This document shows, in pieces, positions 1-10,660 of a stretch of 64,000 nucleotides of DNA. A program made the translations under genes and the position numbers. Each line of letters begins with the position of its first letter. Position 1 is the first letter of the stretch. The notes under the pieces are model-generated. The model did not search any database. It was not told the origin of the DNA and worked only from the letters and a program-made list of their open reading frames with translations. The stretch covers positions 1,054,001-1,118,000 of the forward strand of contig JAGVVL010000013.1 in NCBI GenBank assembly GCA_018287875.1, given 5' to 3'. This DNA comes from Nigrospora sphaerica. Its lineage: Eukaryota; Ascomycota; Sordariomycetes; Amphisphaeriales; Apiosporaceae.

Positions 1-677
1 TCATATACATCGGGCACGACTTGGATAATCGAGAGATCCTGCGTGTTGTGGAAAGGTAAGCCGTGCCACCACGAATTGCCTCGATTAAGGAAGTTTCAGA
101 CGAAGAAACAGTAGCTGTTATAATGAACGCGGGAGAAAAGAGAGTAAGACTGGAAGATGGCAGGTACGCCCTAAAGGATGCCACTCAGCTAACGAACAGC
201 CGGGTAAAAGGAGACAACGACGCAACTACCTCGCGACTAAAGGAAAAGCTTAATTAAAATGATATCGACAAATAGACCAAGCGAATCCTCTAGGAATTTG
301 GCGATAAGAAGTTCATAGTCACTTAGTCAGACCTAATTACGGAAGTCCCCAATTTTAGCTAAGGACTGCTGAAGGTGGCGACAGACGCTATAGATAAACA
401 TTAAGGGATTGAAGAAATAATCGACACACGCGGGGCTTCTTAAGACCCCGACTGTATCACTATAAGGACCAGTGGAGACCCTAGGAACAGCACTACGACT
501 AAAGGATTAGTAAGGTTTACTAATAGAGCACACCTAGCTAATGAACTACGATAAAAGTGGAGAACACGGAATGTTACGAAGCGCACTAATTAAGACTCCC
601 CACATACCGTTAACGCGACCGACTTCTTCATAAGACCAGACGAGATCAAAGCAGCGAGACCCTTAAGACGCCTTCCA

Positions 678-1016
678 GTGAGAGTCGGACCCAACAGCGA
701 TGAGACTTTAGTACGAGGTCTGCTGGACACCGGAGCCGCGATCAATGTTATCGTGGACACCTACTGCAAGAAGAACAACCTGCCTTTTATGGCATCCAGC
801 ATAGTCCTAAGAGGATGGACGGCAAATTCCACACCCACCGAGTTAATAGGGACCCTAGCCAACTACCTTTGGATTAGGGGACGCAAAATCCGGACTTCCT
901 TTTAAGTTATCAAGGTTGAGAATAGCAGTTATAATATAATTCTCGGCTTACCTTTCATCTGCTATAGTCGTGCGGTTACATCTTATAACGTACCCGAGGG
1001 CACTCCACCGATAGCC
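678..1016 (+). pseudogene. Gypsy-1 aspartic protease fragment
   Basis: The reading frame contains the catalytic signature LLDTGAAINVI (from about 720) and, after an in-frame stop at 903-905, the second conserved strand NIILGLPFI (about 938-964). Retropepsins act as dimers and cut the gag-pol polyprotein. The open piece (678-905) is only 75 codons, shorter than a full protease domain. The spacing of the two motifs fits an intact ancestor broken by point mutation. Confidence 0.8.
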
Positions 1017-1779
1017 TAGCTTATCATAGGCAATGCGAAGCTCTATATTCCAGTGATCCCCGATAAGAGGAGCGCTAATTAAGGGAATGTAACCGAAGGC
1101 AGCTCCTTAAAAGGCGCGCTACTAAGGAAGACAGCCAGCTTAGTAGCGATCATAGGCTAGCAAAACCGTCTTTCTTAGCCACACGCTATATACTGGCAGA
1201 ATTAGTTGTCAACACGATCACAGCTGCAGAATCACCTAATTAAGACCTTCCACGACTAGGAAAGGATAAGACGATCGTCAACAAGATCTCCGATAACGGG
1301 CTCCTACTCCTGCTTCAGGGGCTGAGAGATAAGTGCATAGGGGACGAGGAGGCCACAGCCAGGAACAAGGAGATGCCCTCACCCCCTCAGCCTAGACACA
1401 CTTCACAACAGCAAGAGTGTTACTTAAGCCACGCCCATAAGAACGGAATAACCAAACAGATTAACACTATATATAAAACAGTCGCCCAGAAAGTGCAGCC
1501 AATAGACGATTACCCTTCGGACGGATCAGTCCCAGCCGGATCGACATCGTGGAAACAAAAGGCCCTGGAAGAAATCGCAGGCAGGCTTACACTTAAGCCG
1601 CTAGATAGCCCGATAAAGAACATACAGCTAAGGTTCACTACTATAGGACTTAAAGAGCGACTAACAGATAAGCGATAGGCGGAAATCCTTAATCAGCTGA
1701 AACCCTCAGAAATGACACCGGAAGAAACGGCTATTTTTAAGCAAATCCTCTAAAACCGAGAAGCATGCCTAGCTTGGGA

Positions 1780-2500
1780 CACTATGGATATGGGCTATAT
1801 TCGGCTAGAGATCTCACCCCTATACGAAATCCGCACGGTACTGTACGTTACATGGCAAGCTAAGAGTGTACCAATCCCAGGGGCGCTGATGCTAAAGGCA
1901 ATTGAGGTCCTTAAGAAACGCCTTGCTAAAGGATAGCTCGAGGAAGGCCACGGCCCCTATAGGAACAGCTGGTTCGTGGTCGCAAAGAAGGACGGCAACA
2001 TTAGACTTATTAATTCAGCCACTAGGCTTAACGGAGTTACGATCAGAGACGCACTTCTACTAAGAGGCTGCGACGAATTCGCGGAATCCTTCGCGAACTG
2101 CCAAATACTCTCGGGACTAGATCTCCTTTTTAGATACGACCACTGCGCTTTAGCTCCGGCCTCTAAAGACTTGACGGCCTTTTCGACACCGCTAGGAGTC
2201 TTACGAATAATAACGTTGCCCTAAGGATTCACTAATTCCCTAGGACACTTCATCCGCGTTATAGCAAGAATCCTATTCGACATACCAAAGGAAAAGGCCG
2301 ACTTCTTCTTTAACGACGTCCCAGTTAAAGGACCAATTACACGATACGCCGATTAAGAGCTTTACCTTGGGATCCGGTGCTTTATACTGGAACACCTCGA
2401 GAACCTAGACGCTGTCTTATTTAATATAGAGCTAGCCGGGGTTTTAATTAGCGGACCAAAATCGACTTGGTGCTAGAAGTAGATTGAAATCGTGGGCTAC
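1780..2500 (+). pseudogene. Gypsy-1 reverse transcriptase remnant
   Basis: The frame shows the fingers region NSWFVVAKKDGNIRLINSA (from about 1970), a palm segment with LSGLDLLFRYD near 2110, and FFFNDVPVKGP near 2310 where the family has its Y/F-x-DD box. The first Asp of that box is replaced by Asn, so the active site is dead. Stops interrupt the frame at 1936, 2222 and 2356. The VKGP and LEHLENLD segments fit a common fungal Ty3/gypsy group; that comparison is from memory and not searched. Confidence 0.85.
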
Positions 2501-3170
2501 CTATATGGCTCCGATAAACGCAAACCACCCGAGAGGAAGGTGATTAAGATCATGGAATGGAACGTTTGCAGAGACGTCACCGAGTTAAGGAGTTTTCTAG
2601 GGCTAGCAGGCTGCTTTCGGGTATGGATCGACCGATATACAGAAAAGATAAAGCCACTTACTAAACTCCTACGGAAGGATGAGCCATATAAATAGGGCTC
2701 TGATTAAGACGAAGCACTCAACGTCGTCAAGACTGAGATCGCCAATGCTATAGCACTTGTTAAACCGGAGTACGGCAAGTATAAATTCTACTTGCAGACT
2801 GATGCCTCCGGAATTGGCTAAGGAGCTGAGCTTGGACAACTCATTAACGGAGAACACCGACCTATTCGCTTCGAATCCGGGTGCTGGAATAATGCTGAGA
2901 CGAGATACGACTTGGGAAAGCAAGAGTGCCTCGCTATCGTGAAGGCTCTACGCCGCTTACAGCTGTACCTCTTTAAGGACGAGTTCCTTTTAGAGATAAA
3001 TGCGAGGACCCTATAGGACCAGCTAAACGACGGCTCTATGAACCTCTTACCTTCAGCACCACTCACACGCTAGCTAGCCTATATTAAGCTATTTGTATTC
3101 GAAGTCAGACATATCCTTAGTAAACGGAACCACATTGTTAACGTGCTGTCGCGGAAAAGGAGAGGACTAT
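2501..3170 (+). pseudogene. Gypsy-1 connection and RNase H remnant
   Basis: After the segment LRSFLGLAGCFRVWIDRYT (near 2585), the typical connection between reverse transcriptase and RNase H, the frame gives LQTDASGIG (near 2790), which holds the first catalytic Asp. KQECLAIVKALRR (near 2920) holds the Glu, and HILSKRNHIVNVLSR (near 3112) corresponds to the end of the domain. Several TAG/TAA codons break the frame, for example after DASGIG and after INARTL. Confidence 0.85.
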
Positions 3171-3379
3171 TAGATAATAAAGATAATGCGGCTGAGGGGG
3201 ACATGGACGACTTTATCGAAACACAGATTAATTTGGTGACCACAGCAAACCTACAGGATGCACCTAACTTAATCAACGAATACCGCTATTACTTAACTAC
3301 CCTACAGTTGCTATCGAGACTTTAGAACCCTTCTACGAAGAACTTACGCCGGCTAGCGATTAAGTTCAGAACCCAGGCT

Positions 3380-4560
3380 AGTCACTTCTTCCTCCAAGAC
3401 GGAGTCCTCTTTAAGAAAGGAACGCACGAAGTACTAATCTGAAGAGTGGTGGAATCCGTTAATTAAAAGAAGGAGATATTTTAGTAAGCACACCAGGACC
3501 TCGGATATAAAGGGAGGGATACCACCTATAAACGAGTCGCCAATTTATACTAGTGGGACAACATATACACGGATATCCGAGACTGGCAAGCGGCTTGCCT
3601 TCGCTGTGCTAAAGCATCCGACTAGCGACCTACTAACACCCAGCTATGGACAGAGCCAGCAGATATCCTCACGACCTAGGTTATGGATGTCCAATACATG
3701 CCACCCTACTAAGGATTTAATGCGATTATTAAGGCCCGTTGCGAAGCCTCAGGCTACCTGGAAGCCATGGCACTTAAGAAGGTTAACTCGTTAGTAATTT
3801 CACGGTTCCTAAAAAGTCGAATCATCTACCAGTACGGTTGTTTTCGACTCCTTAAGGTCGATGGCGGACTAGAGAATAAGGGCGAGGTCACAAGGATCGC
3901 TAATACGCTGGGCTTTCAAGTCAGCATTGGGCCACCCTATAGCTCGAAGACGCAAGGCCTGATCGAGGGAGGGCATAAGAGTATTGCAAAGAGCCTAATG
4001 AAAATGACGAATGGCAGTGGTTGCAACTAGGTGGCAGCACTCCCTCTAGCTGTCTAGGCTAACAGGACAGTAGTGAGGTATTTCGGCATGTCCTTATACC
4101 GCCTCCTATACAGAAGGGAACCATTGATACCCTTTAAACTCAGCATACCAATATAGCGAGTACTTAATTAGGACAAAACCATGGACCACGATAGGCTGCT
4201 AGAGCAAAAGATCCGGATATTGGAAAAACGACCCGAGGACGTCGAAGCAACTTGCAAAGCAATTGCCACTTAACGAAGACGAAAAGCGTAAGCCGTTGAT
4301 TAAAGGAGTCACCATAAGATGCGCTTAATGGCCTTAACGAAAGAACACCTAGTTCTAGTGTACGACTACGTCCGCCACATCGACATATCCAACAATAGGA
4401 AGCTCCAGTACTGATAGATAGGCCCTTATAGGATCGAGGAGATCATACCACACAACCGCTTTAAGCTGAAAGACATCACTGGACAACCTATCAGAAGAAT
4501 CTTCCACGGCGACCGACTAAAGGCATTCATTAAAGACCCGGACGGAACTTAGGAGCCGGT
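3380..4560 (+). pseudogene. Gypsy-1 integrase remnant with C-terminal GPY-like module
   Basis: An H2C2 zinc-binding region is visible as AHQDLGYKGRDTTY followed by WQAACLRCAK (3487-3613). The central core shows GPPYSSKTQGLIEGGHKSI (from about 3930), which contains the third catalytic acidic residue. Near 4400-4530 the segment IGPYRIEEIIPHNRFKLKD and then HGDRLKAF matches the GPY/F module that follows Ty3/gypsy integrases. Stops and a probable frame change between 3600 and 3800 disrupt the gene. No chromodomain is evident in the lysine- and proline-rich tail. Confidence 0.85.
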
Positions 4561-5036
4561 GGACGCAGATAAGGACATTTGGAGTCAGGATAACCCATTG
4601 GCACCACTAACCAGTTCCGATTAACAGAAAGCACCAAAAAGGCGCCGCAGACGACCGCCTAAGAATAAAGAAAAGCCAGCACCAGCTAAGGATCCTACAA
4701 TACATGAAGAACGAACCAACCAGACAAGGCTTGAGATCCCAATACCTTCCGGTACCTTATAAGGATACGAACGTATTCCGGGCTTCTTCTAACCTTAGAA
4801 AAATCGTGGGAAAAGCCGAAGCGCTTTCATTGACCCATAGAACGGGGACGAGAAAAAGTCGAGTTATAGGGGACGCCCACATCACCCTATGCTACCTTCG
4901 CAGGTCGCCATAAACTTAATTAAGAGGAACCACAGGCCTGGCCCTTCTCATAGCCAGCTTGTCTGTCTCCTTTCTACTAAAGCTTTTGCGATGTTTTCAG
5001 TTCTTTCTTTCGACATACTTCGCTATGGGGGACGGT

Positions 5037-5336
5037 TAAGACCAGGCTAGGGCTCTTACGTAAGCCTTGATTAAGGGTTTACATAAGTATAAGTTAGGCC
5101 TCGGAAGCCCAGTTCATAGTTTAGAAGACAGCGCGCTTTTTCCCGCCTTTTAATACACTGTTACTCTTACTACGGCACTTCACGCTCATTTTTCGTGACT
5201 ATTTTGAGCTTCTTTTACTTCCCTACGTTAAGGATCATCTTGATCAACGATATCCTCACCTGATTGTCCCTTGGGATCGACCTCACGACCGTGTCTTTCC
5301 ACCAAACTCCCTACAGTTTGGGGTTTCTTGGTTCCA
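5037..5336 (+). repeat. 3' LTR of Gypsy-1 (300 bp family)
   Basis: This block aligns over its whole length with the solo LTR at 21593-21892 and with the interrupted LTR at 23002-28314. Both of those start TGAGACCGGG and end GGTTCCA. Here the start is TAAGACCAGG, a G-to-A change of the RIP type. It follows a purine-rich tract, as expected for the 3' LTR. Confidence 0.9.
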
Positions 5337-5340
5337 ACAT

Positions 5341-6558
5341 GGCTGCTAAAGAATCCCTCTTTAAAGGCCTTGTTTCTGGCGTTGAAGGCCGGTCTAGCAG
5401 GTCCTAGTCTAGTTGCCTTGCGAGCCTGCTATTTAAGGGCTTAGAACGGTCCCTTAGAAAGATTCCGGTCGCTTTCTAGCTAGCGGCTATATTAGCTGGT
5501 GTGAAGGCCTCCTTACGAGCTTTGTTTCAGGCCTCTAGGAACTCTGGTTTCTTCGGAGTTATCGTTAAGCTAAATACGTAAGCTTCACGAAGGGACTTCC
5601 GATAGCAGCGCTTTAACACTGAAAAAGAGCTAAGGTCTAAAAGCTGGAGAACTTATAAGGTGTAAGCCAGAAGAAAGTCAAGCCAGACCTTCGCCTTAAA
5701 GCAAGCTAATATAAAGTCCTACGTAATATAGCTCCTATAGCCGTCTAAAATAAGGTGTCGCTATCGGTCTAACGCTATCGTCGTCTAGGGTAAAAAGATG
5801 TCCTTCAACCACCTCAGGGCAGTAGAATTATTCGTCCAGACCTTCTCGGAGGTGCTAAATAGCTAGTTATCGAAGTCCGGATTGTCCACTTAGCCCTGGA
5901 ACTATTGCTGCTACACTTCTACGCCCTTAAAGATGATAAGGGGCGACAACGCACGACCGCTAGCTGACACACACTCTAGAATCGTCACCCACTCGCGGTT
6001 TCCGGGGTCTATAGTAAATATCTTGCGTAGGGCAGCTGGGCCGATAACTAAGGGGTTATCTTCAAGCCTTATCATGCTGCCAACCTCGTCGACGTTCCAT
6101 GTATCCTCTGGCATCACCTTGGCAAGGCTGGCGTGATAGAGACGATCGAAAAACTCATCGATATTGGTGCGCGACGCGCCGTTAAGGCGAAGGAAATCAA
6201 TGCCGGTGGATCTGACGGACTTAACGCTGGGATTCCTCTTAAAGAAGGCCTTGTGCCAGTTCTTTCCGAGGCGATGGTCGCTGCCGGAGGCCCTCATGAG
6301 CGCCTGAGCGAATAGACGAAAACGAGAGTGCGGTGGCGCCTAGCCAAGTCTGGCTTATAACAAGGCCAAGTCGATTAGTTGTTACTTAAGGCTAGGAGAC
6401 AAGGTCTGACGCTTACTATTGAAGTCCTCTCTAATATTAACACCATTAATCCGGCGGTGTATATAGTCCTTAGAGACATAGAACTGCTTAGCAGTCTGGC
6501 AAATCGACTGGCCAGCTGCTATGAGGTCTAGGGCAACGATAAGCTAATCTGAGTCCAT
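5341..6558 (-). pseudogene. pogo-1: Fot1/pogo-type transposase, 3'-truncated by Gypsy-1
   Basis: Read on the minus strand from an ATG at 6558, the frame has an N-terminal helix-turn-helix (MDSDQLIVALDLIAAGQSIC), a CENP-B-like DNA-binding part (GKNWHKAFFKRNPSVKS, near 6250) and a DDE core. The catalytic positions seen are WNVDEVG (near 6085), LILDGYRSYIT (near 5740) and QLLDLSSFSVLKR (near 5620), so all three Asp remain. Stops occur near 6360, after FKGVEV at 5911, and several times downstream. Only 6297-5911 is free of them. The C-terminal end abuts the Gypsy-1 LTR. Terminal inverted repeats cannot be defined because one end is outside the window. Confidence 0.85.
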
Positions 6559-6731
6559 TGTAAAAGATTTATAAGATAGAGGGGATTAATGCGGTTTTAG
6601 AAAATCTATTAGGATACCAGGAGACCTTCTAGTTGTTAATATATTCGTTATTTCGGTGACCGAAATATTGGTGCGACGCCCCTGAAACCGGTGTCTCGCG
6701 AAGCACCTGGCTTGCGAAGGGGTACCCTAGC

Positions 6732-6765
6732 TTACGAGTGGGCCAGTCATACGAGTGGGCCACTT
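6732..6765 (+). repeat. Left terminal inverted repeat of pogo-2
   Basis: Two tandem copies of a 17 bp unit with core ACGAGTGGGCCA match the right end (8536-8580) in inverted orientation. The outermost dozen bases present at the right end are absent here. Confidence 0.85.
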
Positions 6766-6818
6766 TCCACTCATTTCAACTCTTCCAACTTCAATTGCCT
6801 ATAACTTAACCAATAGTT

Positions 6819-8474
6819 ATGGAACACTCTTTTAGCGAGTCTAGAATCATTCTAGCGATCCAGGCGATTAAGAAGAACCCTGAAGTTAGCTGCCGATAAG
6901 CGGCGGCCATCTATAACATCTTGCGAACTACCCTCCAACGTAGAATAAACGGAAAACACGCTAGACACGATGTACACGCTAACAATACTCATCTTACCGA
7001 ATTAGAAGAGAAGACGCTTGTCCGATACATCCTCGACCTAGATTCGCAAGGATTTACGCCGCGGTTACACGATATGGAAGATATGGCGAATGTCATCGCC
7101 GTGTCGCGCGACGCGTCACATGTCGGGACGCGTTGGGCCGCGAACTTCGTTAAGCGACAACGAGACCTCCGGACGCGTTTTTCGCGTGCATATAACTATC
7201 AGAGGGCCCTTTATAAAGATCCTGAAAAAATCGCAGGCTGGTTCGCGTTTTTCGCGAACCTGAAGGCTAGATACAGTATCTAAGACGAGGATATCTATAA
7301 CTTCAATAAGACCGGCTTTATAATAGGCCAAATCACGTCCTCGATAGTCGTAATTAGCGCCGATTAAAGCGGGAAGCGAAAGAAGGTCCAGCCTAGCAAT
7401 CACGAATAGGTTACTATAATCTAAAGCGTCTATTCCAATAGCTAGTGTATCCCACTGTTTATTGTAGTAAAGGGCGCCTACTATCTCGCGAACTGGTATA
7501 CCGACAGCACCCTCCCACGTGACTGGGTAATTAAACCGACCTAAAATAGATAGACCAATAACAAGACGGGCCTGGACTAGATTCAGCATTTCGAAAAACA
7601 CACCGCATCGCGTATAAAAAGCCTATATCGGATGTTAATAATCGACGGGCACGAGAGCCACGTTTCGGCCGAATTCTAAGCTTTCTGTAAAGAGAAAAAC
7701 ATTATCACAGTCTCGATACCTCCGCATTCCTTATATCTACTCCAGATACTAAATGTTAAGTGTTTCGGCCTATTAAAGCGGGCGTATAAGTACGAGATCG
7801 AAGGGTTTATAAAGTCACTTATTAACTATATTACTAAAGCCGAATTTCTAATTGCCTTCTAAGCCGCCTTTTTAAAGGTTTTCATATTTAATAACATTAA
7901 GGCTAGATTCTCTAGAGCCAGTTTAGTCCCTTTTAACTTAGAAAAAGTTCTTACGAAGCTGGATATAAAGTTATTAACGCTTTTGTTTACTAGAAGCCTT
8001 TTAACTGCGAGCGTCCTATAGGCCTCTTAAACGCCACATAACCTAATTAAGGCAACTTCGTAAACTGATTTTATTAAGAATCGAGTCCGCTGTCACTAAG
8101 GAAGCTCTCCGATACCGATTTTATTAGCAGTGGACTAGTTTGCTAAGGGTGCAATAGCGATAATACATAAGGTCGCCCTTCTCCAGGCAGAGAACAAAAC
8201 CCTTCGAGAGGCGAATTCCAGCCTCGTAAAACGTCGGAGAGCAAATAAAACACGCCTACAGTAAGGAGGAACACTCGAGATCGGCGAGGCTCAAGATCTT
8301 TTAAATCAAAAGGATGTCGATACGCAGTTAAGAGAGGAAACGCGTATAAGGAGTGGTCGGGCGACGAGGACAGAACCACGTGCTCAGCGGTGTGGCATCT
8401 GCGGAACGGCTAGGCATAATACGCGAACATGTAAAATAGATGTAGAAACATCTGGAGAGTCGGATTCCGATTAG
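6819..8474 (+). pseudogene. pogo-2 transposase (552-codon frame with about fifteen stops)
   Basis: From ATG 6819 to TAG 8474 one frame of exactly 552 codons runs without an indel, the same length as pogo-3. It has an N-terminal helix-turn-helix, a CENP-B-type domain (ELEEKTLVRYILDLDSQGF, near 7000) and a DDE core. The catalytic block reads NFNKTGF where pogo-3 has NFDKTGF, then LIIDGHESHVS, then LNVKCFGLLKRAY where Asp is usual. Near 8395 a C-terminal CCHC knuckle CGICGTARHNTRTC is present. Nearly all stops are TAG/TAA at former Trp or Gln codons. The gene is dead, but its protein layout is fully readable. Confidence 0.85.
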
Positions 8475-8535
8475 TTTGGATTAATTTAAGACGTTGTGGT
8501 TAAGTAATTGATTGATTTGTCGTGAAGGTGCTTAG

Positions 8536-8580
8536 AAGTGGCCCACTCGTATGACTGGCCCACTCGTATGACATCCACGT
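8536..8580 (-). repeat. Right terminal inverted repeat of pogo-2
   Basis: Complete terminal repeat: ACGTGGATGTCA on the minus strand, then two 17 bp units. It is followed by TA at 8581. The same architecture, with different sequence, is present in pogo-3. Confidence 0.85.
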
Positions 8581-8582
8581 TA

Positions 8583-10455
8583 CCCGTTCTGGCGACACTT
8601 ACTCTTATTGATTTTGACAATCGTGGCTGGCACGTGCACCACCAAGAACATATGCCTACACTTGTGCATTCCTTCACAAGTAATGCATTACTCAGGGCCG
8701 GATGAGTGCAATCTCGGGACATATCGTCCATTGTACCATCTGCTGGCGATGGTGCATGTCGTTGATTGATATAACGGTGACATACGGATGGACAGAGGGG
8801 TTTCTGAGGTTCAGGTGTGGTTTCGACTTTCCTTTCTATGCGTTTCCGTCCTGTTGATCTGAGAAAATAGAGGCGCAGAGGCTGACGTGTAATGTGTGGG
8901 AAACCGAGAGACTGCCCGGAGTCGCCGGCAGCTGCTTCACCATCGCCCTTTCCCGGCCACTAGGGGCCTGCCATGGGTTGTATAAGTGTGTACATGGGAC
9001 GAGTACCATCAGCCTGGGTCGAGATCTCATTTGTAAGCCGTGGACGATGTGCTGGAAATTTCGTGTTTGCATAAATGCGACCCTGAACATGGCGTCTCGT
9101 CACGACACATCGACCTGCATACATAAGATATTATTCCAGAAATGGTGGTGTTGAGCAAATATAGACACGCCAAGACCACCGATTAAAAGGCTAATCCACT
9201 TAGTCATAGATAGGGCTAGCATGAATAACGGCTCAAGTGGGTGAAACGTAGCAGGTTTACCAATGTTACTTTGGCTACGCAGACCATGGCAGGCTACGAT
9301 AACATAACGTCCTACTGCCTCCGTCCCAGCCCAGCTCGCCTTGTCACACATGTCCCTCTCCGCCTCGACCATGTGAAACTCCGGCCCACTGCACGGCGAC
9401 ATCCCCGTCTTAGCTTAGCCAGTGACGGCACCACTTCAAAAGCAAGGCTCACCCGAGTCCTCACCAGACTTTTTGCCAATAACTCGTCTTGAATGCACAT
9501 TGGAGATGATCAACATTGGAGAACCACGGATCCAGAGGGCCGGAAGGAAGGGCTCCCTGCTCTCCGCATGAAATTCATCTCAAAGTCACGTGATCGTTCG
9601 TCCCATCCAATATCAAGGGCTGATGCCAAAATAACTGTCTCTCCAGAGACGCTTTACCGCTTCCAAGTCTACCGATATGCTGATGAAGGTGCTCGAGGCA
9701 CTAGGCGTCCACGTCGTGGCAATCACACGGCACGGCCCGCCCGTTCCGAAACAAGGCGCAACACGGTTCGCACGTGAGGTGTGACGGACGCATTTAACAG
9801 GGATAACCTCGCCTGCTACTCATTGGAGCACTTGATGACCGGCGCCGGGACCGACTATTAACACCACGTAGTATGATGGGGTGCGTCCCGGGTTGTCAAA
9901 TGTGAGCATGACACATTTCTTAAGGCTGTTTATTAAATTATTAAAGTAAAGCGCCATCATTTTCGAATAGTCGTGCCCATAAAATATCCTGAAGCCAGGT
10001 TACCAGCAAAGTAAGGGGTAGGAACAGGGAGGTGCACATTATAAGGTATATAAAGCTCTAATTCACGAACGTCGACTTGGCATCGGCGTGGGCTAAGGAC
10101 AACTTCATCTCCGACCATGCTAAGTGTGGAAAGAAAGGGTCCTGAGAGATCATAATGGCGGTGAGCTGTCGCTTAAAGTGCCCGTTCAAGATATCAAAAG
10201 GGTTGTTGGGGTTGTTGGGGTTGTTGTCTAACGCCTGGGCCTCTGGCTGGCTAGTGCCAGCCGTTACGGCGCCCTCCTAAAGGGTACGGGGCGTGCTAGC
10301 TGGTTTCTAGTGTAGGTACAGGTACCTTTCCCTTCCCCCGTGTAGCAAATCTGGCCTAGTGGCTGTTTCCGTCGATGACTGTTTCCCCCGCTCCGTCTCG
10401 AGTCCCAGCCTCATGATCTCCTCGTCCAGCTATTTCAGATGTTGGTGTTTTCTGT
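8583..10455. other. Low-repeat sequence, no supported gene
   Basis: Base composition is balanced and RIP-like stops are not evident. Short open frames occur on both strands (for example 9100-9402 minus and 9493-9777 plus), but none shows a recognisable motif or a convincing start and stop context. A small tandem of GTTGTTGGG (about 10200-10226) and a hairpin with arms GGCTGGC and GCCAGCC (near 10236-10262) are the only structures seen. A gene with introns could be hidden here. Confidence 0.5.
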
Positions 10456-10660
10456 TGCCGGCCAGATATTATTATTATTATTATTGTTCTTACACCTAGC
10501 GACCTATCTAGGCCATGAGGACCCCCCGCGCATCTTAGCCTAGGAAAACCGTTCCGGGCTGACGTCCGGCCGGGTGAAAAACCTAGGTTCCGCTGCGTCG
10601 CACCGCTTCTATCTGCTCTTTGACCTGCCATACCGAGATCGGGCTCAGCGCGCCCGCTTC

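Larger units (their letters stand above)
1..5336 (+). mobile_element. Gypsy-1: Ty3/gypsy LTR retrotransposon, 5' end outside window, degraded
   Basis: Translated pieces in the order protease, reverse transcriptase, RNase H, integrase, followed by a purine tract (5026-5035) and a 300 bp LTR, define a Ty3/gypsy element in plus orientation. The 5' LTR and gag lie before the window. Many in-frame TAA and TAG codons stand where the family has Gln or Trp, as RIP produces. The last bases of the element are followed by ACAT (5337-5340). The sequence to the right is the 3' part of a pogo transposase, so Gypsy-1 probably inserted into that transposon. Confidence 0.9.
6732..8580 (+). mobile_element. pogo-2: Fot1/pogo-type DNA transposon
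   Basis: Inverted terminal regions bracket a transposase pseudogene. The right end reads, on the minus strand, ACGTGGATGTCA followed by two tandem 17 bp units containing TACGAGTGGGCCA, and is followed by TA (8581-8582). The left end has both units but lacks the outer ACGTGGATGTCA, so about 12 bp are lost or replaced there. TA target duplication is expected of the pogo group; only the right TA can be seen. Confidence 0.85.

Noticed and set aside
5036..5337. Gypsy-1 LTR and pogo-1 as one element
   Set aside because: The LTR recurs alone elsewhere with its own 4 bp duplications, while the transposase frame runs straight into it. They are separate, nested elements.
8836..9777. Cluster of short frames in low-repeat DNA
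   Set aside because: Overlapping frames on both strands, no motif, and no splice model that improves them.
10200..10226. GTTGTTGGG tandem as telomeric repeat
   Set aside because: Only about three units, and the unit is not TTAGGG.
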